A program made the position numbers and the translations under genes. Positions 37,941 through 47,891 of a DNA stretch of 64,000 nt are shown one piece after another. Under the pieces are notes generated by a model. That model saw only the letters and a program-made list of their open reading frames with translations. It did not search any database and was not told the DNA's origin. Numbering within the stretch: position 1 is the first letter of the stretch; every line of letters starts with the position of its first letter. Source of the DNA: Ceratorhiza oryzae-sativae. Taxonomy: Eukaryota; Basidiomycota; Agaricomycetes; Cantharellales; Ceratobasidiaceae. The stretch lies in the NCBI GenBank assembly GCA_030998015.1, contig JARWMV010000234.1:1984001-2048000 (forward strand). Reading direction: 5' to 3'.

Positions 37941-38645
37941 GGCAAGTCGCAGAACGAATTGAGAGATCGGCAACAAAGCGCTGTTTATATCTTCCTCTCA
38001 GTTCAAGAAGAAAAGACCCACAATCAAGCCTCCCCACCCGTCCGAGTCACGGTGGCTCGAGAAAGCTTAATCGAGAGTTTGTCGTTGCGCCTCATGAGGT
38101 ACATTGGAAGGCTGAAGTGATTAGCGTATTGCCACGAGGCTTATGGGTTTCCACTTTGTGCCTGTTTTGCGCTTATGTAAAATAGGAGCTTGTCGGGGTG
38201 CGTTCTTTCAATGGGATTCATACGCTGTTGGCGTGTTGCGATGCCTCGGTAACTCGAATTGGTCCAGGACCCCGATCCTGTCTGCGAGGATAGCATTCAT
38301 CTTGACCCAAGATTCGAGTATGAAACAATCAAATCCAGAAGGGGATATGATGGAAAGAGGGGTGATATTATGGCGTGATGAGTACATTGCTACCCACCTC
38401 ATTTCCTTGGGAAGGCAAGAAGCTTAAGCGTTCTCATGAATGAATGATACAATATTATATGCACCTCTAATACTACGCAGCCAGATTCCAGATCAAACAC
38501 GTCACCACGGCCAACAACGAGATACATGCACGACATCATTCGCTACGTGGATCCTCTGACACATCGACCATCATCCTTCCCGCGTGCTGACCTGCAACTA
38601 CGAGCATATAGCCCGCTAATGGACCGACTCCCTGTTCCAGTGCTT
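37941..38645. other. Intergenic, left flank of Copia insertion
   Basis: No coding segment recognised. Before the Copia insertion this stretch was joined directly to the 3' end of the F-box-like gene now at 44327. Confidence 0.45.
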
Positions 38646-38650
38646 GTTCG
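38646..38650. repeat. Target-site duplication, left copy
   Basis: GTTCG directly abuts the 3' LTR and recurs at 44316-44320 beside the 5' LTR. A 5-bp duplication is the Copia standard. Confidence 0.85.
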
Positions 38651-38952
38651 TCTAGAAACTATGTATATAACCACGAATACAATATATGTACTCGGTGCGC
38701 AGTGTGCTTAAGACGACGCCGAAGGCGTGTGTGTGATTTACCGGTGAAAAATATATATTCAATGGGTGACTAGCTACGAGGCCGAAGGCGCCCCTTTTAT
38801 ACACGATAGAGCCTGTATGCGCGAATAGTGTAGAATGGTATAGAACGCATGCGCGTCCTTGTTCCATGGCTTTCCGGTGCATTCACGCATACGATTGTTC
38901 TAGCACTAACTATATGTATAATATTCGTGTATGTACAAATATGATTTCTACA
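38651..38952 (-). repeat. 3' LTR of Copia element
   Basis: On the coding strand it starts TGTAGAAATCAT and ends AGTTTCTAGA; TGTAGAAA and TTTCTAGA form imperfect short inverted ends. The last two bases are GA rather than the usual CA in both LTRs. A 76-codon frame inside it is an LTR by-product. Confidence 0.92.
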
Positions 38953-38961
38953 CTCCCCCTC
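38953..38961 (-). other. Polypurine tract of Copia element
   Basis: GAGGGGGAG on the minus strand directly before the 3' LTR (followed by TG), the expected plus-strand DNA primer. Confidence 0.8.
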
Positions 38962-39088
38962 AATCGTATGCTCGTAAGAGAGTAAAGAAATCAAACTAGA
39001 TTCGGACAAAACAGAATTACAAAACAATTCACAAACATAACGATTCCGTTTTCAGACACTACAGCTATTTAAATTGTATATATGCTAC

Positions 39089-41467
39089 TCAAATGATTTC
39101 AATATCACGTTCTTCCTGTTCGCCCATAATCCCTTCCATCAAAGTATGAAACTGGTTCGCCGGGAGTGGCTTGGTAAGGGCGTCAGCGTAGTTATCCTTT
39201 GTGTTAACATACATAGGAGATAACAAACGCTTTTCGACGCAGTCACGAATGAAGTGGTGACGAATGTCGATATGTTTCGATCGACCACGGTACTGGGATT
39301 CGACCGATAGAGTAAGCGCAGCGAGGTTGTCGGACAAAATAAGAGTGGGAGATTCCGACGGCATGCTGATCTTGTCGAAGAATTGACGAATCCAAAGAGC
39401 TTGAGTAGAGGCATGAGCGAGAGCCATGTACTCAGCTTCCATCGTAGAGAGAGCGACGGTGTGTTGCTTCTTCGACGACCAGCTGACTGCAGCGCCACCT
39501 AAAAGGAAACAGTTGCCGGATATCGATTTGCGATCGAGTAGGCTTGATCCCCAATCGGCGTCCGAGTAGCCAACTTCGCCGATTACATCGCTCGATAGAT
39601 CTTGAGGGTTTCGCCGATAAACGAGTCCGTGATTGACGGTACCAGCGAGGTATCGAATAACTCGTTTAAGCGCCGTGATGTGAGGTTGCCCGTAGCACGT
39701 AGTGAACGACGCGAGGTGATTGATGATGTAAGCGATATTGGCACGAGTACAGATAGCAGCGTACATGAGACGGCCGATGTTTCGGGCATAAGGGTAGTTG
39801 GGTTTCGGACCGGTGTTGCGCTCGAGTTGTGTAGAAGTCGACGCAGGGGTGTCGGCCGGGTAAGCGCCTAGCATGCCAGCCTCGTCGACGATATTGAGAA
39901 TGTATGCGGATTGAGAGAGCGTGAGCATGCGGTTGGCTCGATCTCGAGTGAACTGTATGCCAATAAAATGTCGCAGTTCGCCTAGGTCACGCATATCGAA
40001 CTCTTGGTGCAGCTTGTTGATCGCATCGTACGTGTGAGAAGGAGTTGTCACGAGAATACAGTCGTCGACGTGTACTGCTAAAAAGGAAACAAGATAATAG
40101 CCATCACGATCATGGCGAATGCGCCGGTAGACACAAGAATCTGTCAAAAGTCGTGTGTAGCCTAAAGATTTCAACTTCGCATCCAGATATTTATTCCATA
40201 CATGTCCAGCCTGTTTCAGTCCATACAAAGATCGCCTCAAACGTAGCACAGTACCTAAGCCATCGTCGAAGCCAGGGATCTGGCGCATGTATAGTTCTTC
40301 GTCGAGTTCGCCATTAAGGAAAGCTGAAACGACATCGAGTTGGTGAATATCAAGATCATACCAATTAGCGAGAGAACACATAATACGCAACGAATCAAGG
40401 TGGGCAATGGGGGCGAAAGTGTCGTAAAAGTCTTGACCAGGGATTTGAGTGAATCCCTTCGCCACAAGCCGTGCCTTGTAGCGTGCGATGTTGCCGTTCT
40501 CGTCGCGCTTGCGAGTGAGTACCCATTTGTTCTGAATGACGTTCTTGTTGACAGGCGGACTGGCAAGTTCGAAGGTCTTCATTCGGACAAGTTGATCGTA
40601 CTCTTCCTGCATCGCCTGGATCCACCTGTTGCGTTCGGGTCCATTCATCGCATCCTTGTAGGAAGGATTGTCGCCATCAGGGTCGGTGCGAGTCATGAAA
40701 GACTGGTGCATGAACCCTTCGTAGAACGCGCTCGTGAAGGTGTTCTCCTTGGCCTTGAGAGTCGCCGAGTAGGATTCTTGTGGGCGAGCAAGTTGATCCA
40801 CTGTGATTGGCACGAGAGGTGGTACATCAGGTCGATACTTGATCTTGTAGATAGGCTCGAGAGACGGCATGTCGGCGTAGGGGTCGTCGACGCAGACATT
40901 GGCCATTTCAGCGTCTTCGCCAACTTTATTGTCCATGACAGTGATCTTGGGTGTGCCACGAGTAGATTCAAGTTGCATAATTGGCTGACCAACTCGGGCA
41001 GAGCAGGTCTGAATAGTAGCGCCTGGTTTCGACATTGCTGGAGGTTGCAATGGTCCTTGTGGTTTAGCGCCAGAGTTAGCGCCGGAGGACTTAGACGATT
41101 TTAACAGCGTACGTACTGCTTTAGACGGTTGAGAGGAGGTTGTATGCGTTGTAGATGAAGTTGCAAGTGGTTCAAGTAGAGATGAAACAGTGGGAGATAT
41201 TACAGTAGTAGTAGACTTGGTTGAATCGAATAAAATTGGAGTTGCTGGTGACTCTGTCTTGTCTTTGAGCTTTGCTCTTATAGGCTTTAGCTCTCCCCCT
41301 GTCCCAGGCTGTCGTTTCAATTGCTCTGGCTTGCTGGAATCTTCCAAAATTTTCTTAATCTCCCCCTCAGCAGGCGGAGCGATTGGAACGAGCACTTCGT
41401 CTCCATCGTTCGTCATTGTATCGTCATCTTGGAGGAACGCCACATTGCGCGAGTGAAGAATCTTCAT
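39089..41467 (-). CDS. Copia polyprotein, C-terminal part (reverse transcriptase and RNase H)
   Basis: 792 codons from the first Met, in the same frame as the upstream gag-integrase part and separated from it only by the TGA at 41486-41488 and six codons. The N-terminal third is a low-complexity Ser/Thr linker. The RT domain shows KARLVAKGFTQIPG, FAPIAHLDSLR, LDVVSAFLNGEL and the catalytic VDD (LAVHVDDCILV). RNase H follows with YSDADWG, SWSSKKQHTVALSTMEAEY and the final SKHIDIRHHFIRD. Intact apart from the upstream stop. Without readthrough it lacks a normal start. Confidence 0.95.
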   Translation of the reverse strand: MKILHSRNVAFLQDDDTMTNDGDEVLVPIAPPAEGEIKKILEDSSKPEQLKRQPGTGGELKPIRAKLKDKTESPATPILFDSTKSTTTVISPTVSSLLEPLATSSTTHTTSSQPSKAVRTLLKSSKSSGANSGAKPQGPLQPPAMSKPGATIQTCSARVGQPIMQLESTRGTPKITVMDNKVGEDAEMANVCVDDPYADMPSLEPIYKIKYRPDVPPLVPITVDQLARPQESYSATLKAKENTFTSAFYEGFMHQSFMTRTDPDGDNPSYKDAMNGPERNRWIQAMQEEYDQLVRMKTFELASPPVNKNVIQNKWVLTRKRDENGNIARYKARLVAKGFTQIPGQDFYDTFAPIAHLDSLRIMCSLANWYDLDIHQLDVVSAFLNGELDEELYMRQIPGFDDGLGTVLRLRRSLYGLKQAGHVWNKYLDAKLKSLGYTRLLTDSCVYRRIRHDRDGYYLVSFLAVHVDDCILVTTPSHTYDAINKLHQEFDMRDLGELRHFIGIQFTRDRANRMLTLSQSAYILNIVDEAGMLGAYPADTPASTSTQLERNTGPKPNYPYARNIGRLMYAAICTRANIAYIINHLASFTTCYGQPHITALKRVIRYLAGTVNHGLVYRRNPQDLSSDVIGEVGYSDADWGSSLLDRKSISGNCFLLGGAAVSWSSKKQHTVALSTMEAEYMALAHASTQALWIRQFFDKISMPSESPTLILSDNLAALTLSVESQYRGRSKHIDIRHHFIRDCVEKRLLSPMYVNTKDNYADALTKPLPANQFHTLMEGIMGEQEERDIEII

Positions 41468-41485
41468 TGCGCCGGGCTTGTAGTA

Positions 41486-43849
41486 TCACCAGGACTTGCC
41501 TTGTACATCTGAAATTCCTGTAAATACTGCTTTGAAAGCTTTGGGGTCGAGTTTAGATCGATTTACTGCCTGATCCAGTACATAGCATTTCGATCCCCAA
41601 GGCCTTAGCAGGCTAACGTCGGGCTTCATCCCCCAAAATCGCTCATATGGAGTCAGTTGAAAGACTCCATGTACTTGGGTAGGTACTCTGTTCTTCAGGT
41701 AGCACGCATATGCGACCGCTTCGCTCCAAAGGAACTTTGGTGCGTCACTCTCGAACATCATTGCACAAGCATGTTCCAAAAGCGTGCGATTTAGCCTTTC
41801 AGCTATTCCATTCTGCTGGCTTGAGTACGGAGCAGTCGTTTCCAGGACGGTACCCGCTTTCGATGTATGCGCTTTCCAGCTTTGATTAACAAATTCTCCT
41901 CCGTTGTCGAATCGAACCTTCAAAACCTTAGCATTCTTCTGTGTTAGTAAAAACAATTCAAATGCTTTGTATTCATCCAGAGTCTTGTCTTTCTGCCTAA
42001 GAAAAGCTACAGTAGAAAATCTTGTAGATACATTGGTAAAAGATACATAATACAAGTATTTTCCGATAGAAGGTATACGCACAGGACCCCAGACATCAGT
42101 AACTATCAATTGGCCTATATTTGTGATATTAGTCTTCGATTCTTTCGGAAAAGGCCTAACTGACATCTTCGCTTGTATGCATGATTCGCACTGGAAGTCT
42201 AAACCTTCTTTACCTTCTGATATTTCCATGCCTGTTATCGCTCCCATTGTCTGTATTTTCTGGAGCGCTTGGGCGCCGATATGGCCCAAAATCCTGTGCC
42301 AATCGTACCAAGTACGTCCGCTTACCTTGGTGAGTACTGTCTCAGTTTGGTTATTCTTGGTATCCGACTGTATGCGCTTAGATGGGTACACGGCATCGCA
42401 CAATAACTGCCAGAGGTTCCCCTTGCTTTGATCTGTGGATTTCTCGCCTACCGCGATGGTATTTCCATCCGGGGATAAGATTTGTAAGTTCTTCGCATTC
42501 ATCCGAATGCCTAATCCATGATCGGTAACTAGAGATAAGCTGATTAGATTAGTAGGACATGAAGGTACGTGTGTGACATCTTTCAAGGTTATTGTTTTAT
42601 ACTCATTTGTTGCCGGGTTCTTACAGCGAAGGGTAATGTTACCTCTTCCTATGATTGTATTCTTGCCACTAACTCCTGTGACTGTACCTTGTGCATTTCG
42701 ATAATCCTCGAAGAGTGATCGGTCACGTGCGATATGGGTGGTTGTGCCGCTATCGGCAATCCATTGGTTACCGGGCCGGCTCCAAAATCCGATTTCGTCA
42801 TTGAAGGCCGAGAAGGAGAAGCTGTCATTTCGCTGAATAGGGGCTTCTTCTGTGTCGATCGCAGCGTGAGCGCGTGCATTGTTACGCTTATTGTTTGGAC
42901 TCATGAACCGGTTGAATGAGTTCTTGCCAGGGTTCCTGAACTGTGGTTTGTTGTTTCCCTGCTTGTATGCGCCTCCGCCAGGCTGACGACATTCCTTTGC
43001 CCAATGTCCCGTTCTTCTGCAATTGTTGCACTTCGTTTGCGATTTGTCTGGAGTGCGTGAGGGGTTCTTTGTTGGGTTGAAACTCCGAGTGCTACTGCTA
43101 AAATTGGGTCTGTTATTACTATAGAAGGTCTTACTGTTATCGCTTCGAGTGTTTCTTCTGTGTGCTTCGGCTAAAATGCGGGATCGAAGGTTAGCTACCT
43201 TCGCACTAAGTAGGTTTATATTCTTAAGATCAAAGTTAAAATCTACAGATTGTGTGAATGAATCCCATGAATCGGGCAAACTAGCTACTAATGTTGTGAT
43301 CCAATCGACTTCAGTTATCGCATCGGGCGATATAATGTTGATTTGTTGAAACCAATTGCGCATTTTGCGCATATGTTCTTCGACGTCTTCTCCGTCAGTC
43401 ATGCGATGACTGAAGAACTTTCTACGTAAGTCGATTAAGCCTATGGTTCCCTGTACCTGGAAAGTGTTTGTTAGTAGACTCCATGCTTCTCTACTATAGT
43501 TGCAGCTCTGTATATGCGTTAGTGCGTGAGCATCTACGCGTAATCTTATCTGTGAGAGTGCCTTCCGATCTTCCTTGATCCATTTCTCCTGGTTCTTATT
43601 CATTGTTGTGCTGACTTCGTCTTTCGTTCCGTTGGGGTCGGGCTTTCCATCTGAACCTACTGCTTTCGGGTCTGGAACCTTGTTGATGTCGTATGGGGGA
43701 AACGGGTTCGTTCCGTTCACGTATTCGAATAGGCCTAGGTCGGTGAGGATATCTTCCATCTGTATGCGCCATGTGCTAAAGTTCTCCGTGCCATGCAGCG
43801 GAGTAATCCGATAAACGGATGTGCCGGAGCTTGTGTTCATGTCGGACAT
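41486..43849 (-). CDS. Copia polyprotein, N-terminal part (Gag, protease, integrase)
   Basis: 787 residues. Gag begins MSDMNTSSGTSVYRI and has a UBN2-type core, then a CCHC knuckle CNNCRRTGHWAKEC. The aspartic protease motif is WIADSGTTTHIA. Integrase has the zinc-binding HRILGHIG and CESCIQAK ends and core acidic residues in TDVWGP, RFDNGGEF and QQNGIAERLNRT. The frame ends at GKSW-TGA, just after integrase. On the other side the frame continues YYKPGAMKILHSRNV, the usual Copia integrase C-terminal motif, so the stop replaces one residue of a continuous gag-pol. CGA to TGA is the simplest change. Confidence 0.95.
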   Translation of the reverse strand: MSDMNTSSGTSVYRITPLHGTENFSTWRIQMEDILTDLGLFEYVNGTNPFPPYDINKVPDPKAVGSDGKPDPNGTKDEVSTTMNKNQEKWIKEDRKALSQIRLRVDAHALTHIQSCNYSREAWSLLTNTFQVQGTIGLIDLRRKFFSHRMTDGEDVEEHMRKMRNWFQQINIISPDAITEVDWITTLVASLPDSWDSFTQSVDFNFDLKNINLLSAKVANLRSRILAEAHRRNTRSDNSKTFYSNNRPNFSSSTRSFNPTKNPSRTPDKSQTKCNNCRRTGHWAKECRQPGGGAYKQGNNKPQFRNPGKNSFNRFMSPNNKRNNARAHAAIDTEEAPIQRNDSFSFSAFNDEIGFWSRPGNQWIADSGTTTHIARDRSLFEDYRNAQGTVTGVSGKNTIIGRGNITLRCKNPATNEYKTITLKDVTHVPSCPTNLISLSLVTDHGLGIRMNAKNLQILSPDGNTIAVGEKSTDQSKGNLWQLLCDAVYPSKRIQSDTKNNQTETVLTKVSGRTWYDWHRILGHIGAQALQKIQTMGAITGMEISEGKEGLDFQCESCIQAKMSVRPFPKESKTNITNIGQLIVTDVWGPVRIPSIGKYLYYVSFTNVSTRFSTVAFLRQKDKTLDEYKAFELFLLTQKNAKVLKVRFDNGGEFVNQSWKAHTSKAGTVLETTAPYSSQQNGIAERLNRTLLEHACAMMFESDAPKFLWSEAVAYACYLKNRVPTQVHGVFQLTPYERFWGMKPDVSLLRPWGSKCYVLDQAVNRSKLDPKAFKAVFTGISDVQGKSW

Positions 43850-44000
43850 GTCGGTGTCGAGCTCTTACTATCACGCGGTGAGTCTTACTCGTTCGTTCTG
43901 GGCTCTGAGGTCACTGTATGACGTCTCTGTCGTTGCGGGGCCTATGTGCTTCGCTCTGGGGTGATCACGCGGTGTACTTCTGGTCTTAAGCGATGAGCTC

Positions 44001-44013
44001 GGGGCTCATAACC
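44001..44013 (-). other. Primer-binding site, half-tRNA initiator-Met type
   Basis: GGTTATGAGCCCC lies directly against the 5' LTR. It is complementary to the anticodon arm of initiator tRNA-Met (loop containing CAU), not to a tRNA 3' end. This is the half-tRNA priming known from Drosophila copia and yeast Ty5. The same 13 bases occur in the second element at 62227-62239. Confidence 0.75.
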
Positions 44014-44315
44014 TCTAGAAACTATGTATATAACCACGAATACAATATATGTACTCGGTGCGCAGTGTGCTTAAGACGACGCCGAAGGCGTGTGTGTGAT
44101 TTACCGGTGAAAAATATATATTCAATGGGTGACTAGCTACGAGGCCGAAGGCGCCCCTTTTATACACGATAGAGCCTGTATGCGCGAATAGTGTAGAATG
44201 GTATAGAACGCATGCGCGTCCTTGTTCCATGGCTTTCCGGTGCATTCACGCATACGATTGTTCTAGCACTAACTATATGTATAATATTCGTGTATGTACA
44301 AATATGATTTCTACA
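44014..44315 (-). repeat. 5' LTR of Copia element
   Basis: 302 bp; no difference from the LTR at 38651-38952 was seen on reading both through. It should contain the element promoter; a TATATATT stretch occurs in it. Confidence 0.92.
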
Positions 44316-44320
44316 GTTCG
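44316..44320. repeat. Target-site duplication, right copy
   Basis: GTTCG, matching 38646-38650 on the other side of the element. Confidence 0.85.
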
Positions 44321-44326
44321 TCTACG

Positions 44327-45520
44327 CTAGCTTGTGTCAAAACCAGGGTCATTATCGTGTACACCCCGGCCACACACACGCTTAACAATTTCTGGGTTGA
44401 AGCTCTCGCCTATTAGCCTAAGCGTATGTGCTTCGCCGAGTCTTGATTGAAGTTGTTGCTGCGACGACACAAAGAATTGGAGGAAATCGTTGCAGTTACA
44501 TTCCGGACGTGCTGGAAAACCAAACGTCAATTCACGAAGACTTCGAAGATATATCAAACGGAGAGCCACGGCCCTGGCGCCTTTCTTGAAGTCTACTATA
44601 ATGTGCACCTTGGCGACATTTGGTGCCTTGAAGAACTCGATAGCAGATTTAATGCCTTCAGACAAGAAAGGTATGCTTGTTCACATGCCCAGCTAGCCTG
44701 GACTGAACGACAATGTCGGAAATAGGGGAAGGAGGGACAAGTAAGCATCCCCTCGTACTTCCGCGATGTCAAGTAGTTCGAGCCGCTGAGGTACGATTGG
44801 CTGGGAAGGAACAGGGGCCCTGGTGGTATCTTTCATGCCTATTGATATCGGCCCAAGAGTAATTCCGGACAGTAAGTGAGAGCGTGTGCCAATTGCTGGA
44901 TTGTTGGGCACTCCACTAGTAGTATATCATTAAGCTCCAGATGTACGAGTCCATGATAGGCAGGGGATTTCCACTCAAGTGTGACACATCGCAGCTGGAG
45001 AACTCCTAAACGAGCTGGGGATTCGTCTGCTTGCATCCGGTTAAGCAAATGCCATGAGAGTTACCCCGATATCGGGATGTATTCTTCGCGACCGTCGAGG
45101 CACAATCGTTTCAAAGAGTTGGAATAATCGCGTTTTATCCAGTATTTTAAAAAGACCCGTATTACCCTCCTTGGACCAGAATGGATATTAAAACGAGATG
45201 TAAAACGAGTCCCCGCCCTGAGGCCCAGAAAAGAGCTCAGGCCTATATGAAGATCCAAGGAGCTGAGGTAAGTATGATTTATGCCGAAGAGCCGAACATG
45301 CTGCAGTGCTGTCGAAACACGCTCGAGCCAAAGGACTTCCAACCTCAGTCGCCCAACACCGCTGCAACACGGTTGGCCAAATCGACATGGACCCAGAGGG
45401 AAGTTGTGTTAACAGCAAGTTTTCGCCAGTCGGAGGATACATGTGTGATGGCTAGTAGGGTGTTGGTCGCAAATAGGTTGGGGTCGCTCGCTCACAGTCT
45501 GCGCTTGCAATAGCGGAAAT
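44327..45520 (-). pseudogene. F-box/LRR-like protein gene, probably damaged
   Basis: Several minus-strand pieces form one gene. The 5' end (about 45500-45350) reads LAITHVSSDWRKLAVNTTSLWVHVDL, like the segment after the F-box in basidiomycete F-box proteins. The middle (45342-44840) has LWLERVSTALQHVRLFGI, LHLELNDILLVECPTIQQL. The 3' piece (44665-44327) has RLIYLRSLRELTFGF and FLQFFVSSQQQLQS and ends DNDPGFDTS. Leucine-rich spacing fits the substrate-binding repeats of such proteins. The F-box itself and a good start are not visible, and a 1-nt shift near 45342-45352 breaks the frame between the first two parts. Its stop codon is 11 nt from the Copia LTR, so the insertion left the coding end intact but replaced the native 3' flank. 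Confidence 0.5.
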
Positions 45521-45621
45521 ATAAACCAGGCATTCCAGCGGTAGAGTGTAGATAGGGGCAGACTTGGGCTTTCGGTTGGGGAATTTTTTGAGCGCGCTCA
45601 AGGCTCTGGTGCTCGATCACT

Positions 45622-45771
45622 GGATGACTTCCCGTAAGAGCTAAAACTAAAGCTAAGCTATTCTAAAGGCGGAATGATTACAACGTGGAGTAATCAGACA
45701 TTAATAACTTATGACGTCATCCAGACTTTAGCTTAGCTTAGCTTAGATTTGGCCCTTACGGGAAGTCATCC
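45622..45771. mobile_element. MITE, 150 bp, with 17-bp perfect terminal inverted repeats
   Basis: Starts GGATGACTTCCCGTAAG and ends with its exact complement CTTACGGGAAGTCATCC; similarity continues inward through AGCTTAG/CTAAGCT repeats. Bases ACT flank both ends (45619-45621 and 45772-45774), a likely 3-bp target duplication. There is no coding capacity, so it must be moved by a transposase encoded elsewhere. A PIF/Harbinger link is suggested only by the 3-bp duplication. Confidence 0.8.
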
Positions 45772-46171
45772 ACTCTCCGTTCGGCCCCTGGATACTCGGT
45801 CTTGATGACGGTGAGTAGTTTCTCAAGCAAACCTGGTTCAAAGAACTCGGCGCTAGTGGCCTTGAGGCCTACAGATTCGTCAAGGTAGTTCTGAACCCAG
45901 GGGGGAAGCCGATCCAATGCATTTAGCCATGTTTCAATGACTACAGAAGTGTTACCCAGGTTGTGGTTTAGATTGGATTATGGATGATGGCGTTTGTTTG
46001 AATAGAAGATTATGTCGTATTTCGAATTCAGGGGCCTCTCAACATCCACACGCTCGCGTCGTTTAACGCGTCAACTTTTGTTTAGACTACTGTATACAAC
46101 ACCTTCTGCAAACTTGTTGAACTAGCGTTACTTGAGATTAGCTTGAGATTTATTACTAAGTGGTTTTGCTC

Positions 46172-47891
46172 ATGGCCTCGGTTGTTCATCTCTCGCTATC
46201 AGCTTTCGTTTTTGATACAAGTCCAGTTTCCTGGCCCGCCAACTATCGTCTATCTGCTGTTGGAGAATATCCGTTTGGGTGAGCTTATATTTTATCATAT
46301 GGGTCTTCTCTCGCCTGTAACTTCTCAAAGCCCACCCCAGGATGAAACACCGGAAACGTATGCCGAGAGGCGATACTTGGAGTGCCTGTGGATGCCAGAC
46401 ACTCTCGAGCCACTCTCCAACCTAGTACCATCCCTACAGCGTCTTGTTCCCCCTATCGACTGGTCCCCAACGGCTAGCGCGCACCCGCTTCATGCTATTA
46501 TCGACGAACACCTCCTAGACCCCGCTGATATCCATAAGAAATATCGAATAACGATACCTGCTCTGCTCAAGAAAGAAGGCGACGCACAAGATGCAGAGGA
46601 AGCTTGTATTTGGTTTGCGTGGACCCATGCCCAACAGGACGATTCACACCGAACAACAGCCGACGCAGATGCGGACGAGAAATGGACCAGGAACTGGCTG
46701 CACGAAGCAGAGAAGCGGGAGTACGTTAAATTTACTGTCCTGACCCCAGCGGATTGTCTGACTATATTTAGATGTCTTGTGCAGATCCTCCTTCGTATGT
46801 TCAAGCTGAGCCTCCCGTTGCCCCCAGCTACGAAGCAAAAAAAGCGCAAGAATCGGGCGGCAGGGGATCAGGATACCACACCTTTCGCAAATGTCATCGC
46901 CAGCTTAGAGATGCTAGCCGATAGGATAGGGATTATGCGCTGTACTGCGCCGAATTCCTTGCAGAAGGCGACGGAGAAAGCACCCGGAGACGCCACAGCC
47001 AAATCAAGAAATTGGGCAGAGTCGTTTTGTGAGGGAGTGTTAAGGCCTTTGTGAGCCCATTCGATCTGAGATGCCACCATTTGACAATAATAGGGTTCAG
47101 GTTTGAAGAATCACTCCCAGAGCACTACGAAATATTCGGTATCAGTGCATGCCAGATTCGTCAAGGCCCCCATCGCCTGCACACTCTGAAGAGTCGTCCG
47201 CGGTGGAGGTACCAAACCCTCGATCTCGCGAACTTTCCCTCGCCCGTTCGGTGTCGGTGTCTTCTCGCGCAGGTAGTCTGCATGCTCGTTCTCTCTCGCG
47301 CGAAGACGACATACCAGCCGTCACTAATTCAAGATTCGGCTAACTCGCAGTCGAAGCGGGTCACTTGAACCTTCGCTGGATCTCAACGACAGATCTCGAA
47401 GCCGAAGCGTGTCGTTTGCAGCACGAAGTGCTGGTGGGATCCGTGCACCTTTACAGCGGCCAGGAGCTAGACCCTTGCAGGGACCGAGGGGGAAAGTTAA
47501 GACGCGCCAAGCAAACTCGGCACCGGGCGCGGGTCCTGGAAAGCCAGGTACGAACCTATATATTAAGACGGGAAATCGTTTGCTAACGATGAATTGGCGC
47601 AAAACAGCACGCATTGCAGCGCCGGAGGTCCTACCACGTTCACAAACGACAGGACCGACGACTCTGGTTGCTGCTACTCCCCAAAAACAGTGTCGTACTA
47701 TGGATCGCGAATTTTCAAGCTCATCCATCCCGTTTGCAAATCGTTTACCGGGCGCGGCGTCTCAATCTCAGAAACAGCGAAAGGTTTCTATGGAAGATTC
47801 GGGACTCGGCCAGTTCATGGTGGCCTCACCAGATAGGCTAAGGGACGATTTTGTGCTAGGAGACGTAGTGCTTGCTACCCCCACAAAGTGA
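46172..47891 (+). CDS. Sld3-like DNA replication regulator
   Basis: Exons 46172-46278, 46331-47050 and 47101-47891. The start MASVVHLSLSAFVFD leads to SPVSWPANYRLSAVGEYPFG, then DETPETYAERRYLECLWMP, a pattern I associate with basidiomycete Sld3 proteins; the middle has ANVIASLEMLADRIGIM and ESFCEGVLRPLFEESLPEHY, followed by an Arg/Ser-rich tail with VAATPQK and LGDVVLATPTK. Sld3 loads Cdc45 onto origins and is a target of S-phase CDK. Two 1-nt deficits (near 47131 and 47341) break the third exon; both flanks stay protein-like, so I suspect assembly errors. The identification rests on memory of the family and should be tested. Confidence 0.55.

Larger units (their letters stand above)
38651..44315 (-). 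mobile_element. Complete Ty1/Copia LTR retrotransposon (5,665 bp)
   Basis: Two 302-bp LTRs, which appear identical by eye, bound the element; a 5-bp target duplication flanks it. The coding strand is minus: 5' LTR at 44014-44315, primer-binding site 44001-44013, gag-protease-integrase frame 43849-41486, reverse transcriptase-RNase H frame 41467-39089, polypurine tract at 38953-38961, 3' LTR 38651-38952. The order protease, integrase, RT, RNase H is diagnostic for Copia. Identical LTRs mean a very recent insertion. Its only coding lesion is one in-frame TGA. Confidence 0.96.

Noticed and set aside
38652..38882. 76-codon minus-strand frame, repeated at 44015-44245
   Set aside because: It lies wholly inside the LTRs; the identical copies reflect the LTR repeat, not a gene.
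40340..41104. 254-codon plus-strand open frame
   Set aside because: It lies antisense to the Copia reverse transcriptase-RNase H frame, which has clear domains; the plus-strand translation is a shadow with no motif.
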